From assembly GCA_964583605.1 (NCBI GenBank), contig CAZOWL010000002.1, positions 40,690 through 104,689 on the forward strand: a DNA stretch of 64,000 bases, given 5' to 3'. Within the stretch, counting starts at the first letter, position 1; every line of letters starts with the position of its first letter. The position numbers and the translations under genes are program-made. Positions 33,327 to 42,557 of this stretch are shown piece after piece. This stretch comes from CAZOWL01 sp964583605 (GTDB lineage Bacteria; Pseudomonadota; Gammaproteobacteria; Chromatiales; Chromatiaceae). The notes beneath the pieces were generated by a model. That model saw nothing but the letters and a program-made list of their open reading frames with translations. It did not search any database and had not been told where the DNA came from.

Positions 33327-35390
33327 TTACTTTGGATACGATTCATACCACTGCGCAAGGTCGGCTGCGGGGAGGGGCGGCGTGTAGAGATAACCCTGCG
33401 CCAGGTCACAGCCTTCGCGCCGCAGGAAACTGGCCTGATGGGGCCCTTCGACGCCCTCAGCGACCGTCGCCAGCCCAAGGCTCTTGGCCAGCGCGATCAC
33501 GGCCCGAACGATGGCCTCGTCATTCTTGTCGCGCCCGATGTCGCGCACGAAGGACCGATCGATCTTCAGGCGGTCCAGGGGTAGACGCTTGAGGTAGGCC
33601 AGGCTCGAATAACCGGTCCCGAAATCGTCGACGGCAAGGCCAACGCCGGATTCCTTAAGGCTGGTGAGGACCGAGCCGCTGCGCTCAGGATCGCGCATGA
33701 GCATCGACTCGGTGACTTCGAGCTCGACGCGGCTCGGAGCGAGCTGACTCGCCTGCACGGCCTCGACCAACTGGCTGACCTTTCGCTGATCCTCGAATTG
33801 CTTGACCGAGAGATTGACCGACACGCGCGGGATCCTGAGACCGGCCGCCTCCCAGGCGACCAGTTGCTGGCAAGCCGACCCCAGGACCCAGGTCCCGATC
33901 TCGTCGATGACACCGATTTCCTCAGCCAACGGGATGAAGCGATCCGGCCCCAACAAGCCCAGCTCCGGGTGCTGCCAGCGCACCAAGGCCTCGACACCAG
34001 CGAGTGCCCCGCTCGCCAGGTCCAATTGCGGTTGATAGTGCAGGACCAGCTCCGCACGCTCGGCCGCCCCACGCAAGGCGCTTTCCATGACAAGGCGCTC
34101 GAAGGCACCCGCCGTAAGGGCGGGCGTAAAGAACTGGAAGCTGTTGCGGCCCTGCTGCTTGGCCTCGTACATCGCACGGTCGGCGTGCTGGATCAGCGTA
34201 TCGGCATCCTCGCCGTCGCCTGGGTAGAGGCTGATGCCGATGCTCGCGGTCATGACGAGCTCATGGCCGGAAACGGTCATGGGTGCCTTGAGCACCCCGA
34301 GCAGCTTGCGCGCGACCGTGGCGGCGTCTTGGGGGCCAACGCAGTCCTCCAGAAGGAGCAAGAGCTCGTCGCCGCCGATGCGCGCGAGTGTATCGCTGTC
34401 GCGAATGACGCCCCGCATACGACGGCTCGCCTGGACCAGGAGCTCGTCCCCTGCGGGATGACCGAGGGTGTCGTTTACGTTCTTGAATCGGTCGAGGTCG
34501 ATGAAGAGTAGGGCGACGGCAGCTTGGTCACGCCGGTGCCGGGACAATGCGTGCATCAAGCGCTCGCGGAACAGGCTGCGGTTCGGCAAGCCCGTGAGGG
34601 CGTCGTGATGGGCTAGGAAATCGATCTTTTCCTGCGCCGATTTGGCGTGACTGATGTCGCTGAAGATGCCGACGAAATGCGTCACCTGGCCGCCGCGATC
34701 GCGGACCACGCTGATCGTGTTCCACTGTGGGTAGATCTCGCCGTCCTTGCGCCGGTTCCAGATCTCCCCGCGCCAGTGGCCAACCTCCGTTAGTGTTGCC
34801 CACATATCGCGGTAGAAGGATTCGCCTTGGCGGCCAGACTGCAGCAGGCGCGGGTTCTTGCCAAGCACCTCCTCGGCACGGTAACCGGTAATCTCCTCGA
34901 AGGCGGGATTCACGGAGAGGATTCGCCCCTCAACGTCCGTGACGATGATCCCCTCGGCCGTGCTCTGGAATGCCCGTTCAGCCAGCCGCAACTGCTCCCT
35001 TGCCTGCGCGTGCTCGCGTTGTAGCCGCCGCTCCTCGAGGGCCCGCCGCACCGCCTGACCGAGGCGGGCCGGACGATCCTTGGGGATGTAGTCGGTTGCC
35101 CCTTTATGCATCGCCGCAATGGCCGTTTCCTCGCCGATCCGGCCCGAGACAATGATGAACGGGATATCCAAGTTGCGCTCGCGCAGCAGCTCGAGCGCGC
35201 GTTGACCGGTGAAGCTCGGCAGACACCAATCGCAGAAGACCAGGTCCGGCTTCGCCTCCAAAGCGGCGAGGTAATCCGCCTCCGTGTCCACGCTGCGCCA
35301 CTGCAGCTCGAAGCCCTCGTGCTCGAGGCGCAGTGCCATCAACTCCGCATCTTGCGGCAGGTCCTCGACGATCAGCAGCTGGAGCGTCAT
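33327..35390 (-). CDS. REC-PAS-GGDEF-EAL cyclic-di-GMP signalling protein
   Basis: A 687-aa protein. REC domain (residues ~1-120; phospho-Asp in DLVFCDWCLP), PAS domain (~135-255; GIIVTDVEGRILSVNPAFEE), GGDEF domain (~265-425) with motif RIGGDELLLLL, and EAL domain (~435-687) with VEALVRWQHP, DDFGTGYSSLAYL and LKIDRSFVRDI. It should read a phosphorelay and make or break c-di-GMP. The diguanylate cyclase motif reads GGDEL, not GGDEF, so cyclase activity is doubtful, while EAL residues look complete. ATG 35390 overlaps the stop of the upstream small regulator. Confidence 0.92.
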   Translation of the reverse strand: MTLQLLIVEDLPQDAELMALRLEHEGFELQWRSVDTEADYLAALEAKPDLVFCDWCLPSFTGQRALELLRERNLDIPFIIVSGRIGEETAIAAMHKGATDYIPKDRPARLGQAVRRALEERRLQREHAQAREQLRLAERAFQSTAEGIIVTDVEGRILSVNPAFEEITGYRAEEVLGKNPRLLQSGRQGESFYRDMWATLTEVGHWRGEIWNRRKDGEIYPQWNTISVVRDRGGQVTHFVGIFSDISHAKSAQEKIDFLAHHDALTGLPNRSLFRERLMHALSRHRRDQAAVALLFIDLDRFKNVNDTLGHPAGDELLVQASRRMRGVIRDSDTLARIGGDELLLLLEDCVGPQDAATVARKLLGVLKAPMTVSGHELVMTASIGISLYPGDGEDADTLIQHADRAMYEAKQQGRNSFQFFTPALTAGAFERLVMESALRGAAERAELVLHYQPQLDLASGALAGVEALVRWQHPELGLLGPDRFIPLAEEIGVIDEIGTWVLGSACQQLVAWEAAGLRIPRVSVNLSVKQFEDQRKVSQLVEAVQASQLAPSRVELEVTESMLMRDPERSGSVLTSLKESGVGLAVDDFGTGYSSLAYLKRLPLDRLKIDRSFVRDIGRDKNDEAIVRAVIALAKSLGLATVAEGVEGPHQASFLRREGCDLAQGYLYTPPLPAADLAQWYESYPK

Positions 35391-35836
35391 GCGTCTGCCA
35401 GCGGCGGTCCGACGTTGAGGGTCAGCCAGTAGCTGGTAATACCACGCACCACTTCGACAAAACCGGCGAACGACACGGGCTTGACGAGGTAAGAATTGGC
35501 CCCGGTATCGTAGGACAGTGCTTGGTCGCCCTCCTCGCGGGAGGACGTCAGCACGACGATGGGGACGCGTTTAACGATGGGCTCGCGCTTCAACTGACGG
35601 AGCACCTCGAAACCGTCGATCCCTGGCATCTTCAGGTCCAAGAGGACCAGATCAGGTAACGGAAATCGCGCGCGGTCGGCATATTCGCTGCGGCCTAGGA
35701 GATAGTCCAGCGCCTGACGACCGTTCGCTGCGACTTCGATGTGATTGGCGAGCCCGGCTTCGCGAAAGGCGTTCAAGGTCAGCTCGACATCCATGCGGTT
35801 GTCGTCGACCAGCAGGATGTGCGCGGGCCGGCTCAC
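35387..35836 (-). CDS. Single-domain response regulator (Rcp1-like)
   Basis: A 149-aa stand-alone REC domain: HILLVDDNRMDVELTLNAF, phospho-Asp in DLVLLDLKMPGIDGFEVL, VPIVVLTSSREEGD and the Lys in NSYLVKPVSF. This arrangement (acidic DDN plus long alpha-4/beta-5 region) is typical of Rcp-type regulators that pair with phytochrome-like or PAS histidine kinases. GTG 35836 overlaps the kinase stop (GTGA), so it is translationally coupled. It probably shuttles phosphate between the kinase and the REC-GGDEF-EAL protein. Confidence 0.88.
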   Translation of the reverse strand: MSRPAHILLVDDNRMDVELTLNAFREAGLANHIEVAANGRQALDYLLGRSEYADRARFPLPDLVLLDLKMPGIDGFEVLRQLKREPIVKRVPIVVLTSSREEGDQALSYDTGANSYLVKPVSFAGFVEVVRGITSYWLTLNVGPPLADA

Positions 35837-37860
35837 GACGAGGCCTCGAGACTTCCAACGTCCTGCGCTGCTGGGAAGCTCAGCGTGAAACAACTGCCAA
35901 CCTCCGGCTCGGAATCGACCGTGACCCGGCCGTTCATCAGCTGCATCGCCTTGGCGACGATCGCCAAGCCAATACCAGTGCCTGGGTAGGTGTCCTGATT
36001 GTGGAGGCGCTGAAACACCTGGAAGATCTTCTCATGGTACTCGCTCGGGATGCCGATCCCGCGGTCGGTGATGCTGACCAGCACACGACCTTCCCGCGTC
36101 TCGGCAGCAATGGTGATGTCGGGCGCCTCGTCGGCCCGATGATAGGTCAGTGCATTCTCCAGCAGGTTGTCCAGGGCCTGGCCGATAAGCGTAGGGTCCC
36201 CAACTGGTGTCGCCAATGGCTCCTGAACCCGCACTCGGGCTCTCTTCGCAGCAATCTGCCCGCCGAAAGTCGCCTGCAGACCGCCTATAATCGGCGCCAA
36301 TGGCACTGAGCGCAGCCTTAGTGCACCGCGCCCGGTGCGCGAGTACTCCAACAGGTCTTCGATCAGAGTGTCCATTCGGGCGCCCGCCTCAATCACATTG
36401 TCGAGATAGTGGCGTCCCTCCTCATCAAGGCAGTCGCGGTGACGCCGGGAGAGGATCTGAGCGAAGCCTGCGACCGCGCGCAGAGGGGCACGCAGGTCGT
36501 GCGACACCGAGTAGACGAAGGCTTCGAGCTCCTTGTTGGCCGCCTCGAGCTCGGCGGTACGGGCCTGGACACGTTCCTCCAGCTCGGTGTTCAGCCGTTG
36601 AACCTCCTTTTCGGCTAGTCGGCGCTCGGTGATGTCCCGGCCGACGCCGATGATTGCGGTCACCTCGCCATCCGGACCGCGAATGGCAGTATCGACCCAG
36701 CCGAGCCAGCGCCAGCCAGACACCGTCATGGCGCGCTGCTCCACGTAAATCGTGTACGGTGGCGCGTAGAGACCTTCCATGGCCTTCGCGGTGCCTGGCC
36801 GATCGTCCTCGTGCACGAGGGGCATGAAGGTCCTGCCAAGGAGCTCTTCTTCGGTCTTGCCGAAGAGCCGGCAATAGGAGGGACTCACAAACTGAAAGCG
36901 GCCCTGCCCGTCGACCTTCACGACCAGGTCGCTCTGGTTGTCCACCAGCAGCCGGTACCGTTCCTCACTCGCTCGCAATGCCATCTCCGCGCGCTTGCGC
37001 TCGGTCGCGTCATGGTAGATGCCGACGATCTCGCCGCGCGGTATCTTGAAGAGGTAGCTCTCGATCCAGAGCGAGAGCCGTTGGTCCTGGTAGAGGTCGA
37101 TGGGGCGGTGCTGAGGCTCCCCGGTTAGCCAAACATGCTTGAAGGTGTCGAATAGTCCTGCTGGCTGGAGTCCGGGAAAGATCTCCCGCACCCGGCGTCC
37201 AATGACGTCGTCCCGCGGGATACCGCTGATGCGTTCGCTGGCGCGATTGAACTCCTTGATGATGAAATCCTCGCCGTCGCCGACGACGCGATAGACGACC
37301 ACCGAGTCGCTCATGTTCTCGACCAGCTCTCGGTACAAGGTCTCGCTTTCCCGCAGCGCTTGCTGCGCGGCCTTTTCGTCTTCCAGGACGCACTCGAGCG
37401 CCCGCCTCGCCCGATCGGCCTCGCCGAGCGCGCGCTCGACCGCCAGGCGAGCCTCACGATTCAAGGCCTCCTTGTGCTTGCGCTCGGTGATATCGAGGAC
37501 GAAGCCGAATAGCTCCTCACGTCTGGCGTCAAGCGCCCGGCCGTGCTCCCAAACCCATTTTTGCTCGCCCGTTGCCGTACGGATCCGGTACTCGAGCTCG
37601 AAGGTCAAACCCTTCGCCAACGCGCTCTGCACCGTCCTCCAAACCCTATCGCGGTCTTCAGGGTGGATGATCTCCGCGTAGCTCGGCGCCGCTTCACCCA
37701 ACAACAACTCGGGCTGATAGCCTGTGAGCTGTCGACAGCCCTCGCTGACGAACGACATGATCCAGCGCCTGTTGTTGCGGCAGCGGTAGAGCATGCCGCG
37801 TAGCAGGGGCAAGAGGTCCTCGAAAAACGCATCGCGCAGGGCGCCCTCGAGCTCGGTCAT
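35833..37860 (-). CDS. PAS-domain sensor histidine kinase
   Basis: About 675 aa. Three PAS domains (RCRNNRRWIMSFVSEGCRQL to GFVLDITERK; LYRELVENMSDSVVVYRVVG to GIYHDATERK; RYRLLVDNQSDLVVKVDGQG to IGVGRDITER) are followed by a coiled linker and a HisKA domain with the phospho-His in YSVSHDLRAPLRAV. HATPase has NLLENALTYH, DRGIGIPSEY and GTGIGLAIVAK. It has no membrane segments, so it is probably a cytoplasmic sensor. ATG 37860 was chosen; the longer frame has no family support. First of a three-gene phosphorelay with a stand-alone REC and a c-di-GMP enzyme. Confidence 0.9.
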   Translation of the reverse strand: MTELEGALRDAFFEDLLPLLRGMLYRCRNNRRWIMSFVSEGCRQLTGYQPELLLGEAAPSYAEIIHPEDRDRVWRTVQSALAKGLTFELEYRIRTATGEQKWVWEHGRALDARREELFGFVLDITERKHKEALNREARLAVERALGEADRARRALECVLEDEKAAQQALRESETLYRELVENMSDSVVVYRVVGDGEDFIIKEFNRASERISGIPRDDVIGRRVREIFPGLQPAGLFDTFKHVWLTGEPQHRPIDLYQDQRLSLWIESYLFKIPRGEIVGIYHDATERKRAEMALRASEERYRLLVDNQSDLVVKVDGQGRFQFVSPSYCRLFGKTEEELLGRTFMPLVHEDDRPGTAKAMEGLYAPPYTIYVEQRAMTVSGWRWLGWVDTAIRGPDGEVTAIIGVGRDITERRLAEKEVQRLNTELEERVQARTAELEAANKELEAFVYSVSHDLRAPLRAVAGFAQILSRRHRDCLDEEGRHYLDNVIEAGARMDTLIEDLLEYSRTGRGALRLRSVPLAPIIGGLQATFGGQIAAKRARVRVQEPLATPVGDPTLIGQALDNLLENALTYHRADEAPDITIAAETREGRVLVSITDRGIGIPSEYHEKIFQVFQRLHNQDTYPGTGIGLAIVAKAMQLMNGRVTVDSEPEVGSCFTLSFPAAQDVGSLEASS

Positions 37861-38656
37861 ATCGGTCGCTGAAAATAGGTCAAGGCCGAAATCAGGCTCG
37901 CGCGCTGCGTGACGCAATACCCCGGCCAGGCTTTCCCCCGGGGATCGCCCCGAGTACCCGACCGGATCCAATGCCCGAGTTGTTTGCGAGTGAGCACGTC
38001 GGCATTGGCGCGGACGCACCCGAACCGGTTTCTGCTCCGGATGCGCGCTGGCCAGTTGCCGGTGGGATCCTCCGCCGGGTATCCGTGCGTGCATACCTTA
38101 CTATGAAATCCGCGAAGCAGGTTTGCTCCTTCGCCCTCTGGGAGAGGCCTGGGGAGAGGGGACGATCAGGCGCCAGGCGACATGTCATCATCTGGGTGGG
38201 CCGGCAGCCTTTGTGGAGGCACGATGGCTGCCTCTCATTTCGGCGCTCTGCTTGTCCACAATCCCGGCCGAGCGGCTGCGCGAGCCGTTATCGCAGGCAT
38301 CGGGGCTTTGGCCTTGCATCGCGGGAGACGTGAGGCCCGGCAGTCGATGCCTGAGGTCACCAAGGCCGCACACTTAGATACCGCCAACGCCACCTACCAG
38401 ATCTTCTGCTGAGGAGGCGATCAAACGGCGGGGGCTAGTTGGTGCTATGGGAGGTCTGATCCAGAGAATACTTAGAATTGGACTGTTTGCCTTTCCAAAT
38501 AGTGGGGTAACGGCTACATTCCTAACAGAAGACCAAGCTAAATGATCAAATATTGTGGCCGCCTGAGGTGTCGAAGATCTCGCTTCCACACGCCGATTCC
38601 GGCCGATTGAGCGCCCAATGGCGGTGACAACAAGACAACCCACTGAGGTAGGCACC
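37861..38656. other. Intergenic region between the kinase operon and aceA
   Basis: About 800 bp holding repeat copy 5 (38105-38205) and the divergent promoters of the kinase operon and aceA. A short frame at 38182-38412 overlaps the repeat and has no recognised homologue. The aceA-proximal part (around 38460-38560) is AT-richer and is the likely aceA promoter zone. Confidence 0.4.
38105..38205 (+). repeat. Dispersed GC-rich repeat, copy 5
   Basis: GAAATCCGCGAAGCAGG, then TCGCCCTCTGGGAGAGGCCT, GGGGAGAGGGGACGATCAGG and GCCAGGCGACATGTCATCAT. It lies upstream of the kinase operon; the arms are somewhat diverged. Confidence 0.75.
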
Positions 38657-39976
38657 ATGACACGCGACGATCAGATCCGGGCCCTGGAACAGGATTGGGC
38701 GGAAAGCCCGCGTTGGCAGGACGTGCGCCGTGGCTACACGGCTGCCGATGTCGTGCGGCTGCGCGGCTCCGTGCAGCCATCCTGTACCTACGCCGAGCGC
38801 GGTGCCGAACGCCTATGGCAGTTGCTGCGCGGGGACGCCAAGAAAGGCTATGTCAACTGCCTTGGTGCCATCACCGGCGGGCAGGCGGTGCAACAGGCGA
38901 AGGCGGGAATTGAGGCGATCTACCTCTCTGGATGGCAGGTGGCTGCCGACGGCAACACCTCGGAGACCATGTATCCCGACCAGTCTCTCTATGCCTACGA
39001 CTCGGTGCCAGCAATGGTGCGGCGCATCAATAACGCCTTCACGCGGGCAGATGAGATCCAGTGGGCCAAGGGCATCGGGCCGGATGCCCCGGTGTTCGTT
39101 GACTACTTCCTGCCGATCGTCGCCGATGCCGAGGCGGGATTCGGCGGAGTGTTGAACGCGTTCGAGCTGATGAAGAACATGATCGCGGCCGGCGCTGCCG
39201 GTGTGCACTTTGAGGATCAGCTCGCGGCGGTGAAGAAATGCGGCCACATGGGCGGCAAGGTCCTGGTCCCAACGCAGGAGGCGGTCCAGAAGCTGATCGC
39301 GGCGCGTCTCGCAGCCGACGTCTGCGGTGTGCCGACGCTGTTGCTGGCCCGCACAGATGCCGAGGCGGCGAACCTGCTGACCTCCGATGTGGACCCCAAT
39401 GACCAGCCATTCCTCACCGGCAAGCGCACGGCCGAGGGTTTCTACTCCGTCAATAACGGCCTGGAGCAGGCCATCAGTCGCGGCCTGGCGTACGCCCCCT
39501 ATGCCGATCTGGTCTGGTGCGAGACGGCCACGCCTGATCTCGGCTTCGCACGGGAGTTCGCCTCGGCCGTCCTGGCTGAGAATCCGAATAAGCTCCTCGC
39601 TTACAACTGCTCGCCGTCATTCAACTGGCGCCAGAACCTCGATGACGCGACCATCGCCCGCTTCCAAGACGAGCTGGCCGAGATGGGCTACAAGTACCAG
39701 TTCATCACCTTGGCGGGTATCCACAATATGTGGTTAAACATGTATGACCTGGCCTATGACTATGCCCGAGGCGAGGGGATGCGCCACTATGTCGAGAAGG
39801 TCCAGGAGCCGGAATTCGCTGCCCGCGAAAAGGGGTACACCTTCGTGTCGCATCAGCAGGAAGTCGGCGCCGGCTACTTCGATGATGTCACAATGACGAT
39901 TCAGGGTGGGACGTCGTCGGTTACCGCACTGCGAGGCTCGACCGAGGAGGCCCAGTTCGCCGTAAAGGACCATTGA
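38657..39976 (+). CDS. aceA: Isocitrate lyase
   Basis: A 439-aa protein of the short bacterial isocitrate lyase type. The active-site loop KKCGHMGGKVLVPTQEAV holds the catalytic Cys, and VHFEDQLAAVKK, ARTDAEAANLLTSD and YNCSPSFNW are the conserved substrate-binding segments. It splits isocitrate to glyoxylate and succinate in the glyoxylate shunt. ATG 38657 follows TGAGGTAGG; the frame is open to 38618. Malate synthase is not adjacent, so the shunt partner lies elsewhere. Its presence beside a Calvin-cycle gene points to acetate assimilation as an alternative mode. Confidence 0.95.
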   Translation: MTRDDQIRALEQDWAESPRWQDVRRGYTAADVVRLRGSVQPSCTYAERGAERLWQLLRGDAKKGYVNCLGAITGGQAVQQAKAGIEAIYLSGWQVAADGNTSETMYPDQSLYAYDSVPAMVRRINNAFTRADEIQWAKGIGPDAPVFVDYFLPIVADAEAGFGGVLNAFELMKNMIAAGAAGVHFEDQLAAVKKCGHMGGKVLVPTQEAVQKLIAARLAADVCGVPTLLLARTDAEAANLLTSDVDPNDQPFLTGKRTAEGFYSVNNGLEQAISRGLAYAPYADLVWCETATPDLGFAREFASAVLAENPNKLLAYNCSPSFNWRQNLDDATIARFQDELAEMGYKYQFITLAGIHNMWLNMYDLAYDYARGEGMRHYVEKVQEPEFAAREKGYTFVSHQQEVGAGYFDDVTMTIQGGTSSVTALRGSTEEAQFAVKDH

Positions 39977-40588
39977 CCAATAAAGCCTGGCCAGGCGGCC
40001 TCACCGTTGTGCCCCTCTCAATCGAGGATATGACTGACGAGTCCATCAGCCAGCCGCGGCTCGAGCCACGACTTCCGCGAAAGCACTTGGGTTCGCGCGG
40101 CTTCTCGATAAAGGTCTCGAGCGGCACGGGGCGGGGTCCTTACACCACCTGCCCATGCTGCGGGAGCATCTTGGCGGCCTTGGCCAGGAGCATGGATGCC
40201 AGATCTTTCGATGCTATCCAGGGCAAGATTAAGAAGCGGGCGTTATTGACCATCAGGGAGAGATTTCGCTTGCGCTGCCCGCTTGGGGGAGGTGTGCTGC
40301 TCCGCAGCGGCTTGGGGTAGACCCAACAGTCGTGACACCAGCCGCCATTTCAATCTCTTGCTTGTCCGCTTCCGACTCATGCCGGACATACACGGCCTAC
40401 GGAACATGTGTTACGTTTCTGCAAAAACCGGGCAAAAACCGGCTCAACTTCCGTGCCCGTTGCGGCGGGCGCTCTAGGTCGTCGGGTGAGCCCTGGCTCG
40501 CGGCTGTGACCGACCGCTGAGTCCCCGTTACGGTCTTTCACTTTGCTGTATTCGGCGTCCGGTTTATCCTGCCAAGCGCTCACTCGGG
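39977..40588. other. Intergenic region between aceA and the HEPN-ATPase cassette
   Basis: About 610 bp with no recognised gene. A palindrome GCCTGGCCAGGC (39985-39996) follows the aceA stop. The stretch changes from host-like to AT-richer texture toward 40560, consistent with the edge of an inserted segment, but no att duplication or tRNA was seen. Confidence 0.4.
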
Positions 40589-41149
40589 ATGTTTGCAGTA
40601 GCTAGAACGACTGCTGGGCGGCACCCATGGTCGCTGTCGTCGCGGCGGGTGTGTGGGCCGTGCGATACGCGTTTGCCTCAGTCTGAGGTAACGTCCTGGA
40701 CAACATTCAAGAATCGTTCTGGAGTTGAAGATACCATCCCATCGATAACCTACCGTATCGAATTTCCTGCATGTGCTCGCCGCCACCTCGAGGCAGCCAA
40801 TGTACTTTACGCCGCGGAAAGGCGTCGAGACGTGGCCGGCTACGTGTACGGGATCGCCGCTGAGTGTGCTGTCAAGGCAATGATGAGGGAAACTGGCATG
40901 CAACCACTCCCGAAAGACGAGCGTAGAGAGGACCCTTTTTACGCCCACTTCCCGGAGCTGAAGACACTACTGCGCGATCTGCAACTGGGACGTCGCGGTA
41001 CAACGCTGATGAGGTTCATCAACGACCCCAATTTCATGAGCCAATGGGATACCTGTATGCGTTACTGCAAAGGTGACGATATCGATCGAAATTGGGTGGA
41101 GCGCTGGCGGAATCAGGCGGAGGATATCGTTGGGGCGATTGGGACCTAA
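40589..41149 (+). CDS. HEPN-like small protein, first gene of ATPase cassette
   Basis: The frame is open from ATG 40589 (186 aa), but convincing sequence starts only at about 40735 (ITYRIEFPACARRHLEAANV), so the true start may be a non-ATG codon near 40690-40735. The helix pair ARRHLEAANVLYAAERRRDV and GYVYGIAAECAVKAMM resembles the N-terminal helices of HEPN proteins (nucleotidyltransferase substrate-binding fold), many of which are RNase toxins. A single R-x6-H (RREDPFYAHF, 40922-40948) is the only candidate for the catalytic RX4-6H motif. It ends 13 bp before the ATPase gene. Confidence 0.6.
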   Translation: MFAVARTTAGRHPWSLSSRRVCGPCDTRLPQSEVTSWTTFKNRSGVEDTIPSITYRIEFPACARRHLEAANVLYAAERRRDVAGYVYGIAAECAVKAMMRETGMQPLPKDERREDPFYAHFPELKTLLRDLQLGRRGTTLMRFINDPNFMSQWDTCMRYCKGDDIDRNWVERWRNQAEDIVGAIGT

Positions 41150-41162
41150 AGAGCAAGATCTC

Positions 41163-42557
41163 ATGACGATTCGCTTCGACGATAGCCTCGCTGCTCTAGC
41201 CAAGGTGGTCGCTACAGAGTTGGGTGTTGATCGGCTGCATTCCGGGGTTGCGCTTCGAGACACCGCTGGCCGCCTGGCGTTCTTCGCCGCCGATCCATTG
41301 GAGCCGGCGGTAGTCGAGCGTGTGTCGCAGTCTATGAGGCAGCAACTCGGCGCCTACGCCCGAGATGATCGCGTGCTAGCCGGATGCGACGACATTGGTG
41401 TGAGACGCATATTAGGAGATCCTAGCAGTGCAATCGTAGATGCCAACGGATATCGGGTCCGACTGCTAGACCGCCGCCTGGTTGGCGTCGATTGGCTGCT
41501 TGCTCCCGCCGAGCCATCCGCGCCGCCGCCGCGGTTCGTCTTCGCCAGCATCAAGGGCGGTGTTGGGCGCTCTACGGCTCTCGCCGTAGCTGCGGCAAAC
41601 CTTGCTTCCAGAGGGCAGCGAGTGTTGGTCATCGATTTGGATCTGGAAGCCCCGGGACTCGGTCCGATGCTGTTGGATGACCGAACGCTCCCCGAATTTG
41701 GCACCCTTGACGCACTTGTTGAGAACGGCCTTTCTGGTCTGGATCGCTCATTTCTGAGCGACTTGATTGCTCCGTCTGCGGTATCGGACGGACACGGTCG
41801 GTTAGACGTTATGCCTGCACTCGGCCGACGTACTCTGGCCCATCCATCGGATGTCTTGGCGAAGATTGCGCGCGCCTATGCAGAGGATATCAATCCGGAC
41901 GGCCAAGTCATCTCGTTCCGCGGACAGGTGGTGGATTTGATCCAGCGGTTTTCTGACCCCACTAGATACGACGCGATCCTAGTGGACGCTCGTGCTGGGC
42001 TGCACGAGTCCACTGCAGCCTCGTTCCTGGGGCTGGGCGCGGAAGTGTTGCTTTTCGGGCTCGATGAACCTCAGACGTTTCATGGATTTAAGGCTCTGTT
42101 CGCCCACTTGGCACGCTTCCTGAGCCTGGATGATGCATTGCCTGAATGGCTGTGGCGCCTGACGATAGTTCAAGGCAAAGCGCCACTGGAAAGCGAACGT
42201 CGGGAGGCTTTTCTAGACCGCTGCCGCAACATTGCCGCGGAGGTTGGATTAACGCCACGTGGGGCCGCTGCACCATCGGGGGCATTTCCAGCAGAGCCTT
42301 TCGGCGATGTGCCGTGGGACGATGCGGTTTCAGACGATCAAGTGTTTGCCGACCAGGACAAGGCGCTGGTAGCAGCGGTGCAGGTACTTGACGACCAGAA
42401 CTACCGTGGATTCGACCCCTTCGCTCGGCGCGATCTCCTTTCGCAAAAGGTCTACGGGGCAACATTTGGTCCTTTAATAGACCTCATCCAGGCCAGTTTG
42501 TTGGCGGATGCGATGCCAAGTGCGGCGAATGATAAGGAGTCGACCGATGCGGGCTGA
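41163..42557 (+). CDS. ParA/MinD-like ATPase with variant KGGVGR P-loop
   Basis: A 464-aa protein. After ~125 N-terminal residues of unknown fold comes a deviant Walker A: FASIKGGVGRSTALAVAAAN, with signature Lys131 but Arg136 where ParA/MinD/ArsA-type NTPases have the second Lys. VLVIDLDLEAPGLG (P-loop partner Asp and switch-like region) and DAILVDARAGLHE (Walker B) follow, so it belongs to the SIMIBI class. ATG 41163 is preferred; the frame is open to 41073. It overlaps the next gene by 11 bp. Role unknown; the arginine variant suggests altered or slow hydrolysis. Confidence 0.8.
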   Translation: MTIRFDDSLAALAKVVATELGVDRLHSGVALRDTAGRLAFFAADPLEPAVVERVSQSMRQQLGAYARDDRVLAGCDDIGVRRILGDPSSAIVDANGYRVRLLDRRLVGVDWLLAPAEPSAPPPRFVFASIKGGVGRSTALAVAAANLASRGQRVLVIDLDLEAPGLGPMLLDDRTLPEFGTLDALVENGLSGLDRSFLSDLIAPSAVSDGHGRLDVMPALGRRTLAHPSDVLAKIARAYAEDINPDGQVISFRGQVVDLIQRFSDPTRYDAILVDARAGLHESTAASFLGLGAEVLLFGLDEPQTFHGFKALFAHLARFLSLDDALPEWLWRLTIVQGKAPLESERREAFLDRCRNIAAEVGLTPRGAAAPSGAFPAEPFGDVPWDDAVSDDQVFADQDKALVAAVQVLDDQNYRGFDPFARRDLLSQKVYGATFGPLIDLIQASLLADAMPSAANDKESTDAG

